Shown: positions 8,433 through 19,292 of the stretch, in pieces
Layout of the letters: every line of letters begins with the position of its first letter
How positions within the stretch are numbered: the first letter of the stretch is position 1
DNA from: Craspedostauros australis
Lineage: Eukaryota; Bacillariophyta; Bacillariophyceae; Mastogloiales; Achnanthaceae
Reading direction: 5' to 3'
Length of the DNA stretch: 64,000 bases
NCBI GenBank assembly: GCA_026770025.1
Contig: JAMXDE010000003.1
Location: forward strand, 1,240,001 to 1,304,000
Notes under the pieces: generated by a model
Database searches by the model: none
Seen by the model: only the letters and a program-made list of their open reading frames with translations
What the model was told of the DNA's origin: nothing
Made by a program: the position numbers and the translations under genes

Positions 8433-11019
8433 TTTGAAGGCTGTGCTGGATGATGAGTTGAAGCGTTAGTCTGGTTGGTCCGACTGATGAAGTTGAAGCT
8501 GCAACGTGTGGACGGCCACGCTTACGAGTAGAGCCCGTGTCGTGCTTTCGTTTGCTGTGGCCTGCGTTTTATGATCGCATTGATGATTTGCATTTGCATT
8601 TGCATTTGCCTTTGATTGCGGAGAATGGCAGCACTCGCGCGGGGACGTAGGAATTGGCAGTGCTTCATCGATTCCTCTTTCACCCGTGCGGTCGTGGAGG
8701 GTGTGCGTGATATACGTAGTGATTGGAGTAGATCGTCTAATACAACACAGATCCACTCCAGTACTGATGAGTACTGTTTGAATTTTGTTTCATTTCATGC
8801 GAGAGTGGATCGCGATGCGGGAACCGCTCCACCAACGCATTGCTCTTGCGTGACGGATCATCGTCGTGCCATGGTGTCTGCCTGCCTGCCTGCCATGTCT
8901 GATGCGTGTCTCTCTGCATATCGCTCAATCTCAGCTGGAAGAGAATGCGATTTGAGCCAGCCGCAGGATAGTGCGGGACTTCCGCAGCCTTGCGGCATGC
9001 ATCCCACAAGAACCGTTGGGTGGGTATCTGTTCGAAGACCACCAGGCACAGCTGAGAAGCATTGCAGAGTGGAATGCCCTTCTCCCGCCATCTCGTGTCC
9101 GAAACATTCCCTGTTGAAGTATTTGTTGTGTGTGGATTGCGTGTGCGACTCTCTCTCTCTCTCTGGCGTCAATTCCCCCATGTTACTCATTTGCAAGCAC
9201 AGGCTCATAAGCGATCGAACGCCTTTGTGGCCGAGGGGCAAGCGTTGTGCGCAAGACAAGGCACACACAACATCGGCACTGCTCGTCTCCGCGATGTCGA
9301 TTCTGGCGCGATTTGTTTCGCAGTCTTTGTTCTTGCGATCTTTCGCGATGGGATTCGATCATTGGCGAACACACGCACACACGTACGGACGTTGTCTTGG
9401 ATGATCATAAATATCAACTCTCTGCTTGCCTATCTCTCTGCACACCACGTCCTTGCTTCTGTTAATCCAAACATCCATACAACACAAGGCAGCACAAGGC
9501 TGCACAAGGCAGGGGCACCCTTGTGGGAAGTTGCGCGGCCGTGAGTCGTCAGTTGCACCACCAAGCAATCATACTGCACAGCTGAATTGTGCGCAAACTT
9601 CTCGAAATGAGCACCACATGTGTGATAATGTGTCCAGATGTCAGCACTGATTAGACCGGCGTAGGCAGTGGTGAGATCGTGGGCTCTGGTTTGGAGGTAA
9701 TTGTTATCGTTAGTTGTCGATTAGTTGGTTTACTGTAGGTTGGTGAGTTTGTATTGAACTCTCGGATTATGAGGTGAGGATGAGATGTTGTTCTGGACTG
9801 ATTGCAAGTTGCAGGGTCAGCAGCATCTCTCGTGTGAACGACCGTGATCATCATCATCATTCTGTTTGCATTCGTCGTGATGCGCCGCGTTATCGGCCAT
9901 GGGCATCATCGACATTCGGTTTGGTTCTGTCGCGATGTGCCGTGTTATCGGCCATGAACATCGTCGACATTCGGCTTGTTTCGGTCGCACTGTCCCGTGT
10001 TATTCTGGTCTTGGTCTTGCATTGCGACTGTACTCCGATATCGTATTCGGTGGAGTTGATATCTGTCATCCGATTCCACGGTTGATTCGGATGCATTTAT
10101 CGCGTGTTTTGTGTCGTCTTTTTCGGATTCCCACACCATGGACATTGTTGAGAAAATGTGGCGCGCAGGGATATCTTCGATTCGTGGATGATTCGATGAT
10201 CAATTCATCATGATCGAAGATTTGCTTCCGACACGATCGGGAAATTCCCGTGCCTTAAAATTGAGTCACTGGAATAATCCCACAACATGATGTTCGATCA
10301 AGTTGTCTCCGCAAAGGTGGATGTAGTGGCAAGAGCGCTGGCTGTGTCTCAACGCAACGGCTTCCAGACGGAACAGTCACCCACAATGAAGCATCATCAC
10401 CACAAAAGGGTGTGTGCCACCGTCATGCAATCGTCTCACGCAATTTTCGGCGGGTGTTGGTTGTCTCGTTCTCCACGAACAATCTATCCAACGAAGAAAT
10501 ATCGATGTCGCTGGAAAGGCTAAGTGTCGTCCACTGTGTGGATGGAAGGGGATTCTGTCAAATGAGAACACTTTCGGAGTGATGTCAACACCACTGCCCC
10601 CACGTTCTAAAGAGCACTGACCGCGATAAATGAGCCGCAGGGGTGGAGGAAAGCAAGCCGACGCGGAGCAGCACACAACCTCCTCACAACGACGGGTCGG
10701 CAAGCGATGGTGGTTGTGTGGATTCGCTCCAACATCACTTGTGCACGTACGACTATGCTTGAAGGAGCGCGGTGCCGAAGTCGATCATGTTGCGGCGGAT
10801 GCAACGGACCGAATTGATGCAATAAATCAAACCATGACGTCGCACGCAAGGAGAGGAGAGGAGACGCGTGTACCACCTCTCCGAAGGGTGTCGCTGGCTT
10901 TTCTCCCTACGATCTATTACACGCCCATCACAGGAAATAATTGCTACGTCCCAAATAATAGGCATCAGCTGTGTTTCGTGCGCACGTCCGCACAGCTGTG
11001 AGCAATCGATCAAGTACCC
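8433..11019. other. Intergenic region between divergent genes, no supported gene
   Basis: About 2.6 kb separating the minus-strand PARP gene from the plus-strand SGNH gene, so it should hold both promoters. It includes TGCATT reiterations (about 8588-8612), a TC run (9149-9162) and a 55-58-bp tandem repeat (9872-10009). One 260-codon plus-strand frame (8625-9404) has no recognisable domain and a composition unlike neighbouring genes; it is left uncalled. Confidence 0.5.
9872..10009. repeat. Tandem repeat, about 2.4 copies of a 55-58-bp unit
   Basis: Units begin at 9872, 9930 and 9985 and share the landmarks GTTATCGGCCATG and CGACATTCGG. The first two units differ at roughly one position in five; the third is partial. 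No frame is conserved across them. Confidence 0.75.
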
Positions 11020-11376
11020 ATGGCAGGGCGACCCAGGCAGGGCCGGCACCCGAATGAAGCCATCGCCCAAGCATCGGCGAGCGAAGCACCGGCTCTGAAC
11101 AAGCACGACAATGGCCACTTCTTTGGATCGAGGCGTTTGTTGGCCATAATCTCCACCATTCTCTGCTTGTGTGCCAGCCAAATACGATCGACTGTGCCAA
11201 TATCCTCAGCAACGATCGATCTCTCCACAGCGGCAGCCAAGACGGACAGCTCTCACGGTCGTCTGGAGTTCGCGGAAGGGCGCAATGAGAGGAACCGCAC
11301 CTCCGTGTTGGACGCGGTGGAGCCGTTGCCCCATTCAGCGTCACTCTCTCTGGATGGCCGACGTCCTCCTCCTTCG

Positions 11377-11414
<38 letters not shown>

Positions 11415-12864
11415 AACGGGAAGGATGGACGGTAGACCAGAAGAGAAGGTGATTGCAACCAAAACGATCCTACTTCCGCTCCAACCAGACTTCGGCATCA
11501 TCGGCAGCCTCAACAAGACCTTTGGCGACCTCAACAACTATACCGGGTACTTCTCCGACGTGGGCTGTGTACCAACTGTTCAATTCCAGCTCACAATCCA
11601 AACAGTTCGAGACAGGGATGAAGCGGTCCACCTTGCAAGCGGAGATGTCGCTACAGACCGCAAGGAGGTGCATGGAAAAAGGTTTCCCAATGACCATGCT
11701 GAAGCATCTACTGCCCAACCACCATCGCCGCGACTAGTGGCTCACCAAACAACCAGATACACCATCCAGGCACTCGATGAACACGGACAACCGAAGACCG
11801 TGGGTGGTGACGAGTTCTACCCTGTCTACTACGATGAAAAGCAAATGGCACGCCGACCGAAGCGAGGAAGCCTCGTTCCGTCAGCGGTGGCTCATGTAAA
11901 TGACAATGGCGATGGCACATACGCCCTGCACTTTGAAGCGCCTCCCTACGAGGCGCCAGTCGGCTCGTTGCATGGCCGCGGCTTCCTGAAGTTGCATTAT
12001 GCTTTCACCTGTGGCATGGCACGCCTAACCCGTCCCGCGAAGGACCATTGGAGAGACGGTGGCAGCCTCTTCGCCACGTACACGATCCACAATCTGACGA
12101 TGTCTCCCGAGATCCATCCGTTCGGATATCCATCTGAGCTGCATGACGGCCAGCAACAAGCAGGCAGCGCGGTTGATCTCGCATCCTACGATCGCGTCAT
12201 TTGCTGCGGCGATTCAATCTTGGTGCAGCTGTGTGGCACCCGCCCCAGCGCTTTGGTCGTAGAGTTCCTCTACAAAAACGTGAGAGCTATGGAAAACTTC
12301 GGATCGCTATTTCGGCATGATTCATGGCAGCAGCTCGTTCCCGACCTGTTGAACACAACGTACGGCGAAGATCTAGCAATCGCCAGCGACGCCGACAAGC
12401 GAGTCGCTGTGATTATAAACAGCGCCGCTTGGGAGATCCTTTCCGAAAAGATTCCACCACAAGACAACAACTTCACCTCCAGCATGCGGATGTATCGCGA
12501 GGTGATCACGTGGTTTCGGCAATCATATCCGAACGTCACGCTCATCTGGAAGCTACCGCAAGCATTCCATCTGCACGCAGCAGACGCCGTGCACGCCAGA
12601 CCCGCGCAGGTCACACGCCTCAAGCACGCCAGCATCGCAAACGCGAAATATCTTCATGGCCAGCAAAGGGCCTTGATGGAGGAGCTCGGCGTCCCAGTGC
12701 TGGATTTGTGGAATGCCTCGTATCTGAGTGGCCACCGCCACCGGAACGGCGATGCTGTTCACTATGAGACACAGCAGAATCACTACTTCATCGACATGTA
12801 CTACATAGATCCAAAGATGAAGCAGCTGGGAAAGCACCGGCGAGAGCGAGGACGGATACTGTGA
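11020..12864 (+). CDS. Membrane-anchored NXPE-like protein with filamin-type and SGNH (PC-esterase-like) domains
   Basis: Single exon, 614 residues. A short basic N-terminus is followed by one hydrophobic segment (about residues 40-59), consistent with a type II Golgi/ER membrane anchor. A polyGln tract (about 120-132) sits in the luminal stem. Residues about 245-330 contain the filamin-repeat signature NDNGDGTYALHF. Residues about 392-600 carry an SGNH/PMR5-Cas1p-like domain: block I ICCGDSILVQLC with nucleophile Ser400, an Asn-Ser-Ala-Ala-Trp stretch near 468, and the closing Asp-x-x-His in GDAVHYE (Asp579, His582). This Ig-like plus SGNH order is that of the NXPE family and related glycan O-acetyltransferases/esterases. 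Expected role is adding or removing acyl groups on luminal glycans; the substrate is unknown. Several Asn-x-Thr/Ser sequons fit a luminal protein. Start is the first ATG after in-frame stops. Confidence 0.8.
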
Positions 12865-13897
12865 GAGCATTCTTTGGATGAGCCCATGTCTACTTGCTGG
12901 GTGATACCTGCGATTTGGTCTGCCAATCCACCTCGCCCAGTCGTCCCTTCATCCATCCATAGATCGCAAAGCCAATTGTGTTAAATTGTTCCTGTATTCG
13001 AGCAAGAATCTAGTTCGTCTAAGTTGATGTGTCCTGTGCAGTTTTCGTTTCGTCCAACAACATCATTGTCCGTTTTCTTTCGGAAGGGTAGCATATGAAT
13101 CGAAGCAAGGCGAAGTCCAGACAAGCTCTGCGAAGCGTGGTCGTACCACGAGTACTCCTGCGGAAGATGACGTAACTCCGTTAGGTTTGATACAGCTAGA
13201 GGAAGCAAACACCCATAGACGTAGATACGGCATCAGGAACGTTGCATCCACCATGCTGGTATGGTGCGGAGGTGCAAATGGATTGGTGTTGCGAATTGGA
13301 TCCACATCAACATGGTGTTGACATGCATGTTTTAGGTAAGACGAGCTTCTCCTCTCTCTCCCCATCCCTTTCTCCAAGCAACAAGACCTTGCGCATTGCC
13401 TGCTCAATCTCGTCCCCGCTGGTCTACTCTCCAGAGTGGTCGTACCCAAGCACAAAGTGCAAAGCGCGAAGGTTGCGATACTCTCGTAGTTCATTGACCA
13501 CACTTGTGCTCCCGCCATCGTTCGTTGAGTGAAATCCGAACACCAACCCGAACCTCCCAAAGAACTGAAACGATCAATCATGCCTGTGCCAGTTCGCTGC
13601 CTTTTGAGGTGCACAGAAGATCCAACATCACCACAAGAATCATGGAGGGCGCACGAGGAGTTGGCGACGATAGAGAGCAGCTCCCATCCTCCCTGTCCAG
13701 CATTGGGTGTCATAAACTTCAAACGCACACAATCAGCATCCTCAGCTACTCTACTTTGCTCTGCTCGATTTCTCAATACCGTACACACTATCACACCTCA
13801 CTTGCCTTCACTATCCCTTGCTCTCGAGTATTATATTCTATTCTATAACATTGTAAAATAGAATACATACATCCACACACCCACCGCCAACACAATC
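12865..13897. other. Intergenic stretch, no supported gene
   Basis: About 1 kb between two plus-strand genes. The final 60 bases before the next ATG are AT-rich (TATTATATTCTATTCTATAAC), plausibly a core promoter/5' UTR. A long minus-strand frame (13063-13794) begins with a non-ATG codon and has no recognisable domain. Confidence 0.5.
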
Positions 13898-14911
13898 ATG
13901 AAGTGGATCGCCAATCTGTGGCAGCCGGTGCTATACCGCATTGAGAAAGCCGTTTCAGAACAGTCCATCCCGAAGACAAACGACATAAAGGGAAGGTTCA
14001 CGTGGGACGATCTCGCCCAAGACGATGCCGATGAAGCGCAGACGAACGACGCCAAGGCAACTTCATCCTTCGATCATTCGCTGTGGAATCAGGTGTTACA
14101 ACGCCACGTCCATGCGACGCCAGGTCGGCAGGTCGGAACGGTGCAGCATCTGCACACCGTGGACTACGAAGGCATCCGCAAGGACCCCGACTTCCAGGCC
14201 TACCTCGATAAGCTCAAATCGATGAATCAATCACCCGACATCGTGCTATCGCGCCGCCACCGCCTGGCGTTCTGGATGAACGTCTACAACGCCTTCTGCA
14301 TCTCGTTGTTGCTGCAGCAGGATGCGTTACCGGCACGCATCCTCGATCTATCCGCATCCAACGATCCCGTCTGGGACCGCGTCGCCGGCGTCGTGGCGGG
14401 TGCATCCTTCAGCCTGAATCAGATCGAACATGACAAACTGCGCAAGCAATTCGCGATTGCGGAGGTGCATAGCTGCATCGTCTGCGCCAGCGCGTCGTGT
14501 CCCGATCTGCGCAACGAAGCCTTCGTCGGCACGGCGCAGCTCAAATTGCAAATGGCGGATCAGATGAAACTGTGGTTGCTCAGCACAAGCAAAGGCATGC
14601 GTGTGGAGGATGGGACGGTGACGTTGTCTCGTATCTTTCTGTGGTTTCGCGATGATTTCGTGGGCACGCGGCCGGGTATTGAGCAGGAGAGTTCGGGGGA
14701 GACAACGAAGGTGCTGAAGACGGCTCCGAGTTGGCTCGCAGCATCCGACTACATCCCCGGCACGGACTCCACAGGCAAGGACGATGATGAGGCGGGCAAG
14801 CTTCGCGCCATGTTGCGATCGCAAAGAACCGCGATTCGGTACTTCGAGTACGACTGGTCGATCAACGATGTCGCAAACTCAACGGTCATCGATGGTGATG
14901 CCTCAAAGTAG
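13898..14911 (+). CDS. DUF547 domain protein
   Basis: Single exon, 337 residues, soluble, no signal peptide. Residues about 60-255 match DUF547: FWMNVYNAF (about 125-133), the conserved Asn-x-Tyr-Asn-Ala core; FSLNQIEHDKLR (about 171-182); the HSCIVCASASCPDLRNEAF block (about 191-209), equivalent to the family motif His-x-(Ala/Leu)-x-(hydrophobic)-Cys-Gly-x-x-Ser-Cys-Pro; and LSRIFLWFRDDF near the end, typical of the family's last helix. DUF547 proteins occur in plants, bacteria and algae, sometimes fused to glutaredoxin, DEP or GRAM domains. Their function is unknown; the invariant His and Cys residues suggest a catalytic or metal-binding site. Here the domain is alone, with an acidic N-terminal extension. 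It is convergent with the next gene, stop codons about 230 bp apart. Confidence 0.85.
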   Translation: MKWIANLWQPVLYRIEKAVSEQSIPKTNDIKGRFTWDDLAQDDADEAQTNDAKATSSFDHSLWNQVLQRHVHATPGRQVGTVQHLHTVDYEGIRKDPDFQAYLDKLKSMNQSPDIVLSRRHRLAFWMNVYNAFCISLLLQQDALPARILDLSASNDPVWDRVAGVVAGASFSLNQIEHDKLRKQFAIAEVHSCIVCASASCPDLRNEAFVGTAQLKLQMADQMKLWLLSTSKGMRVEDGTVTLSRIFLWFRDDFVGTRPGIEQESSGETTKVLKTAPSWLAASDYIPGTDSTGKDDDEAGKLRAMLRSQRTAIRYFEYDWSINDVANSTVIDGDASK

Positions 14912-15139
14912 CATCAGCAGCAGTTGCAGATAGAGATGGCTTGGATGCACCGATCTACGACTATAGATCTTGAAGAGTAACCTCGGTGGAGGACAGGGTC
15001 GCGTAATTGTGACAGTGCGCTAGTTGGCCATTGAGATTTATTCATTGTGCATCAAAAGTGGCGCGTTATAAAATTTATTATAGTATTTGTTGTCGATTTC
15101 GTTGTGCTTAACAGTGTTCCCCTGCGCACATGCCCCTGC

Positions 15140-16098
15140 TCAGCCGGAAGTGCCTCCCACGACGTCTTCGTCCATGATCCCGATGGATTCAGCATCCTGC
15201 ACCCCCTGTACGTATGCCTCGTACTGGTTCTGCAACGACCGATCGAATGCAACAGCCGCCAAGGCTTCTTCGTCGTTCTCGCCCTGATACCTCTGGCGCA
15301 TGTGCTCGAGGATGACGGCAACGCGGTATGTTTTACGAAACTCCTTGCGGTCCTTCGAGCCTTGCTTCGTTCGTCCTTCCTGCAAAATCATGGAGGGTAC
15401 GGTACAAGCAACGAATGCGATAAGAAGTGAATGCAGCGAGGAAGATGAGGGAGGGAAAGAGAAGGGTGTTAGTATACTGGTACGGCTGCGAGAGATAGGC
15501 GAAGAAGAGAATGGAGCGTCCAAGCCAATGTACCAACCAACCGATGTCGTTCGCGAATCCCCTAGACTCGTAACAACATAGTACTCTCCAATCACATGCA
15601 GCCGCCAATGGCACTTACCAACCCCCGAAAGCAGAACTCCTCGTCATCGTCCTGCAGCATATCCTCCTTGTGCAATCGAATCGCGATGCGGCACTCCTGC
15701 TTCATCTGATAGTAATCCATGGCATTGTACCACACGCGCTGCTGCGTGGCGAAGTCGCGAGCGGCGCTGAATCGTCGCACGCGCACCCTCTGGTCGAACG
15801 TGACAGATCGGGCGCTTCCATCGGAGTTGTCGGGACAGGCGTCGCTTTCTACGGACGAGATGGAGGCGTCATCGCAGTCGCAGTCGGATGATGTCTGCGA
15901 GGATGCTTCCGATTCGAGGATGGATCGTCTGGGAGATGGGGACGAAGACGATGATGATGACAAGGATGAATCGTCGAGCTCCAGCAGAGCCGGTGGTCGG
16001 TGCACCTGCTGCTCCTCTTCCTTCGTGGAGACCTGCAGAGATGCAACCATGCGTGGTTGCTGGTCTTGGTTGGCGCGTTCGATCGTGGTGGCTGTCAT
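15140..16098 (-). CDS. RGLE-family diatom hypothetical protein, two exons
   Basis: Joining exon 1 (16098-15619) to exon 2 (15379-15140) gives 239 residues. The joint uses GTAAGTG at the donor and TTTTGCAG at the acceptor, phase 0, and makes CFRGL|EGRTKQGSKDRK, the expected motif of this family. The ATG at 16098 is preferred: the frame stays open to 16149 but offers no earlier ATG, only an (ATC)n run. Layout: Ser-rich disordered N-terminus (1-95); a VTFDQRVRVRRF strand (99-110) with conserved Val-x-Phe; WYNAMDYYQMKQE helix (123-135); Cys-x-Arg-Gly-Leu-Glu (157-161); then a long charged helical region. Two paralogues lie at 27668-28672 and 30098-30670. I associate this family with diatoms from memory. 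Function is unknown; the helices may mediate protein binding. Confidence 0.8.
15380..15618 (-). other. Spliceosomal intron, 239 bp, phase 0
   Basis: GT-AG intron with an extended GTAAGT donor and a T-rich tract before GCAG. Retaining it interrupts the paralogue-conserved RGLE motif; removing it restores it. The only intron confidently seen in the window. Confidence 0.8.
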
Positions 16099-16107
16099 GA
16101 TGGTGTT

Positions 16108-16134
16108 GATGATGATGATGATGATGATGATGAT
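16108..16134. repeat. (GAT)9 / (ATC)9 microsatellite
   Basis: Nine triplets immediately upstream of the RGLE-family gene start at 16098, on the transcribed strand an ATC run. It lies in frame with the coding sequence but has no upstream ATG, so it is taken as 5' UTR. Confidence 0.9.
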
Positions 16135-18212
16135 TGCTCCCTGATTCAATTTATGAGTTTGTGTGGATGCAACGGTGTGATTATGATGTCTGACTGTTGC
16201 TGTTCCTGAAGCTGTTCGTGATTGTCGTGGTGGGCAAGATCACTTGGCTTTCTTGCTTGGTTGACTCTGTGTTTGCTTTCTGTCGCGGTGTCGTCGTGTG
16301 GAGCTGTTGTGCTGTTGTCGCACTGGGTTGTCGCTTGTCGATTGTCGATCAAGGTGATGGGAGAATTGGATTTATGTGACAAGTATCGGCGTAGGTCGTT
16401 GGGAGGCAGCAAGAAGAAGAAGAAGAAGAAGGAGTTGATGCTGTTGATGTCAACTCCGAAGTTCCTGGTTGCAGCGATTGCTTGTGTTCGCCGTCTCTTT
16501 GTTTCTTGCTTGCTTGTTTACTTGGTTGCTCTGTTCTTGTTCCCTTCCGTTGGTTGATCTTGCTGGTTGTGTGTGAACTTGAATGTCGCTTCGAGGGTGA
16601 GTGAAACGCTGTCGTTACCGTGTTTGTGTGTGTGTTGTCCCTTCCCGTTTTCGCCGCAATTTTCATTCCTGCGACGATCGTCGACACCGTTCTTTCTTGT
16701 CGCTCTTTGTTTTCGCAGCTGCGAACGCACCGTGAGTCAGTCTTCACGACATGCGCCTCTCTTTCGTGTCCCTGGATTGCCAAAGTGATCGAGTATGCTC
16801 ACGAGGGCAGCATTCGCCTACACGAAGAAGAGTTTAGTCCTTCCGAAAGTACTGTGAAGGGCGTGATATATGTCGGTTGATGCGACATGGCGATGACTCT
16901 TGTTTAAGGGTGAATCATGTGTTCAACACAGTCAACGACTACAATGGCTTGTATCGAATGTATCTCTGTGATTCAATTACGCCCAGTATGCTTGTGGAAC
17001 TGGACCTTTCGTCACATTTTCTTGCTTCTTGACAGCATCGTTTCGCAGCGCTGCGACATCGCCTTCCGTGAGGCTTTGCTGTTGTTGTTCGCGTCCGTGG
17101 GCTACTATGGAGGCTCGTTCGGCGGCATGACGATCACGGAAGTCTTTATCAAGAGGCTTGCTTTCGTGGCTCGTGCTCGTGATGCTTCAACACCACTGGT
17201 ACGACTACTGCACTATACAAGGCAGCAGGGGCTTGCCTGGGGACAGTTTGTGCAGCAGCGACGGTGTCAACCTCGCTGTCGTGGCCGCACAAGCACCAGC
17301 AGTAGAATTCGTGCCCTGTGGCGCTCCAGGATAGATGTTGCGGGAGGATCGCAGACGTGAAGAAGCTTTCCGCACCCTGGTCGTTCTGTCACTGATTCAT
17401 CTCGTTGCGGTTGTGAGGCTTGTGGGTGGGTGGCGATCGGATACTTTCTGCACCACGGATTCAACGATTCTTGTACGTTTCTTGTCGGTTGAAGGCCAGA
17501 GGTAACAAGCCTTCTTGTCTTGGTGATGGAGGTTGGTTGACCGTGATCGATGCAAGTATTGCTTTGGATCCTTCACCGAGCGGCGGTGGATCTTGTCGTC
17601 CTCGTCTTGGCTTTGAGAAGCACTGGTACCGTGGCTACATGGATAGATCGTACTCCAATCGCCGTTGTGGAGGGAAGTGACGTGCCAACAAATACTCCAT
17701 GGCATTGGCACGCGTGGATAACAAGATCTCCAGCATTCTTTTTAGTTACACCATGTTGGTGGATTCTTAACAGCTCACCAAGCTTGATGGATGCGAGTAC
17801 CACCGACAAGATATGACATGCACCTCGAGAATAGCAGCACAACAATGCATCCATCCGCGCCGTGACTTATCGCCAAATAACCAAGGGACGAATTGGTGTG
17901 GATGCCAACGCTCAGACATTCTAAACCACCATGCATCCGCGTCAGACTTCTCCACCGATGTCGAACAAACAATGGTGCTCCTCTTGGAGATCGGAAAGCG
18001 TCCATCATGGCACTACCGGTACGGATGCACCTTGGTCTGCACCGGCTGGCATCTCCATCCATGACAGCGGTCACGTGAACCTAAAGCAATCCAAACGATC
18101 CTTTCGCAGATCGGCTGCGGGTGACACAATCGATCCCATCACAAAAACAGTCCACTTGCTCTCCTACTTTGTACAAATAAGTGTTCTACAATTGCAATTT
18201 GTTCTGTACTAG
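16135..18212. other. Intergenic stretch, no supported gene
   Basis: About 2.1 kb between the RGLE-family gene and the left TIR. It contains an AAG triplet run (about 16413-16431) and several frames under 150 codons, including 16917-17360 plus (147 codons, Ile/Leu-rich middle), none with a recognisable domain. Confidence 0.45.
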
Positions 18213-18253
18213 AATATTATATTCCTCCGTTCCGAAATGATTGCAACTTATCT
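18213..18253 (+). repeat. Left terminal inverted repeat, 41 bp
   Basis: Perfect inverted match to 25695-25735. Weaker similarity continues inwards for a few tens of bases (a G-rich subterminal segment in both arms). Confidence 0.9.
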
Positions 18254-19151
18254 ATTTTATCATCGGTTCGACACCGTGTCGTGGTGGCCGACTTTGGGAG
18301 CTGCGGGAGACCATTTTCCCAGTCGCCTCCCACCCTGGTCTGACGCATCCTTGTTGGCCTTCGGTACCCATCGGAGTACCATCAAGAATTGGTATACTAA
18401 TGTATGTAGATACATTATGAAACGTACCATACAAACAGAGGACAGCATCTCCACATTTAGACTGCTTGTCCGGCGCCATGCCTCCGCGTTTCTGTCACTG
18501 AAACACTGTGCAAGAGTTGGTTTGTGTGCTTTCACTTGTCCGAATGGTCGGAAGGTTAATTCTGAACGTGACGCCACACTCTGTTCCGTAAGTCCAAACC
18601 GTCCTCCAGTTCCACAGACGAAATACAACATGGTACAACACGCGAAGAACGACGCAATGACAAAATCAAGAAACATCGATTTTCTATTTGACATTTTATT
18701 TCTGTTCACAAGGACGCAATCGATATTTGTTTGAAAGGAAACCTGAGAACTCCCCTCGTGTTGTGGACATCGGTGTCTTCGTGACCTGTCGCAGACATCA
18801 TTGCGTTCCCACCAAATAAGAACTTTGACATAACGCCACGACCCAACTAGCCAATCATGATGGTCAGTTCATGCAATGCCATAGTTATGGTTGACTGATG
18901 ACGCCATCGGGCTTCCGAAGGGTTTGTCCAACACGTCACGTTGGTCGTGTTGTGAATTTTCCTTTTCCGTTTTTACGTTTCGAAGCACAATTTTTTGGTG
19001 TTGTTGTTGTGGATTCGACTCAACAACGTGATTTCTGACTGATTGCTGCACTCATCCATTTCCCGAATCGTGCAATTCTCGTGTTGTATTTGTATTAAAT
19101 GGTTTATTATTCCTGTAAAATGCCTGGTGTTGTCCAATTGTTGTTTGAATT

Positions 19152-19292
19152 TGTCAGTATCGTGAGTGTGTGGTGTGTATGATTTGGTGCTGACGATGGA
19201 TTCAAGACTACGGAGCTGTGATGTTGTTTGTTGTGTCAGCTATTGCTGCTGTCAATGATGTCTGTCATTGTACATGTGTACAGATGCCAACA
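19152..19292 (-). repeat. Putative 3' LTR of the copia fossil, about 141 bp
   Basis: Starts TGTCAG and ends CAACA on the plus strand. It aligns with 25137-25273 along its length, sharing GTGTGGTGTGTATGATTTGG and the TGCCAACA end; identity is about 70% by eye. Confidence 0.6.

Noticed and set aside
8625-9404. 260-codon plus-strand frame between the PARP and NXPE-like genes
   Set aside because: No domain, Cys/Arg/Ser-rich composition unlike neighbours, crosses a TC dinucleotide run, and comparable frames overlap it on the other strand.
13063-13794. 243-codon minus-strand frame
   Set aside because: It opens with a non-ATG codon, has no recognisable domain and covers the presumed promoter of the DUF547 gene.
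16099-16149. Extension of the RGLE-family gene upstream of 16098
   Set aside because: The frame is open, but the extension starts with TTG rather than ATG and encodes only an (ATC)n isoleucine run.
18237-18734. 165-codon frame inside the left arm of the TIR element as a transposase
   Set aside because: No DDE/DDD motif or DNA-binding helix; it begins inside the TIR itself. Not supported as a gene.
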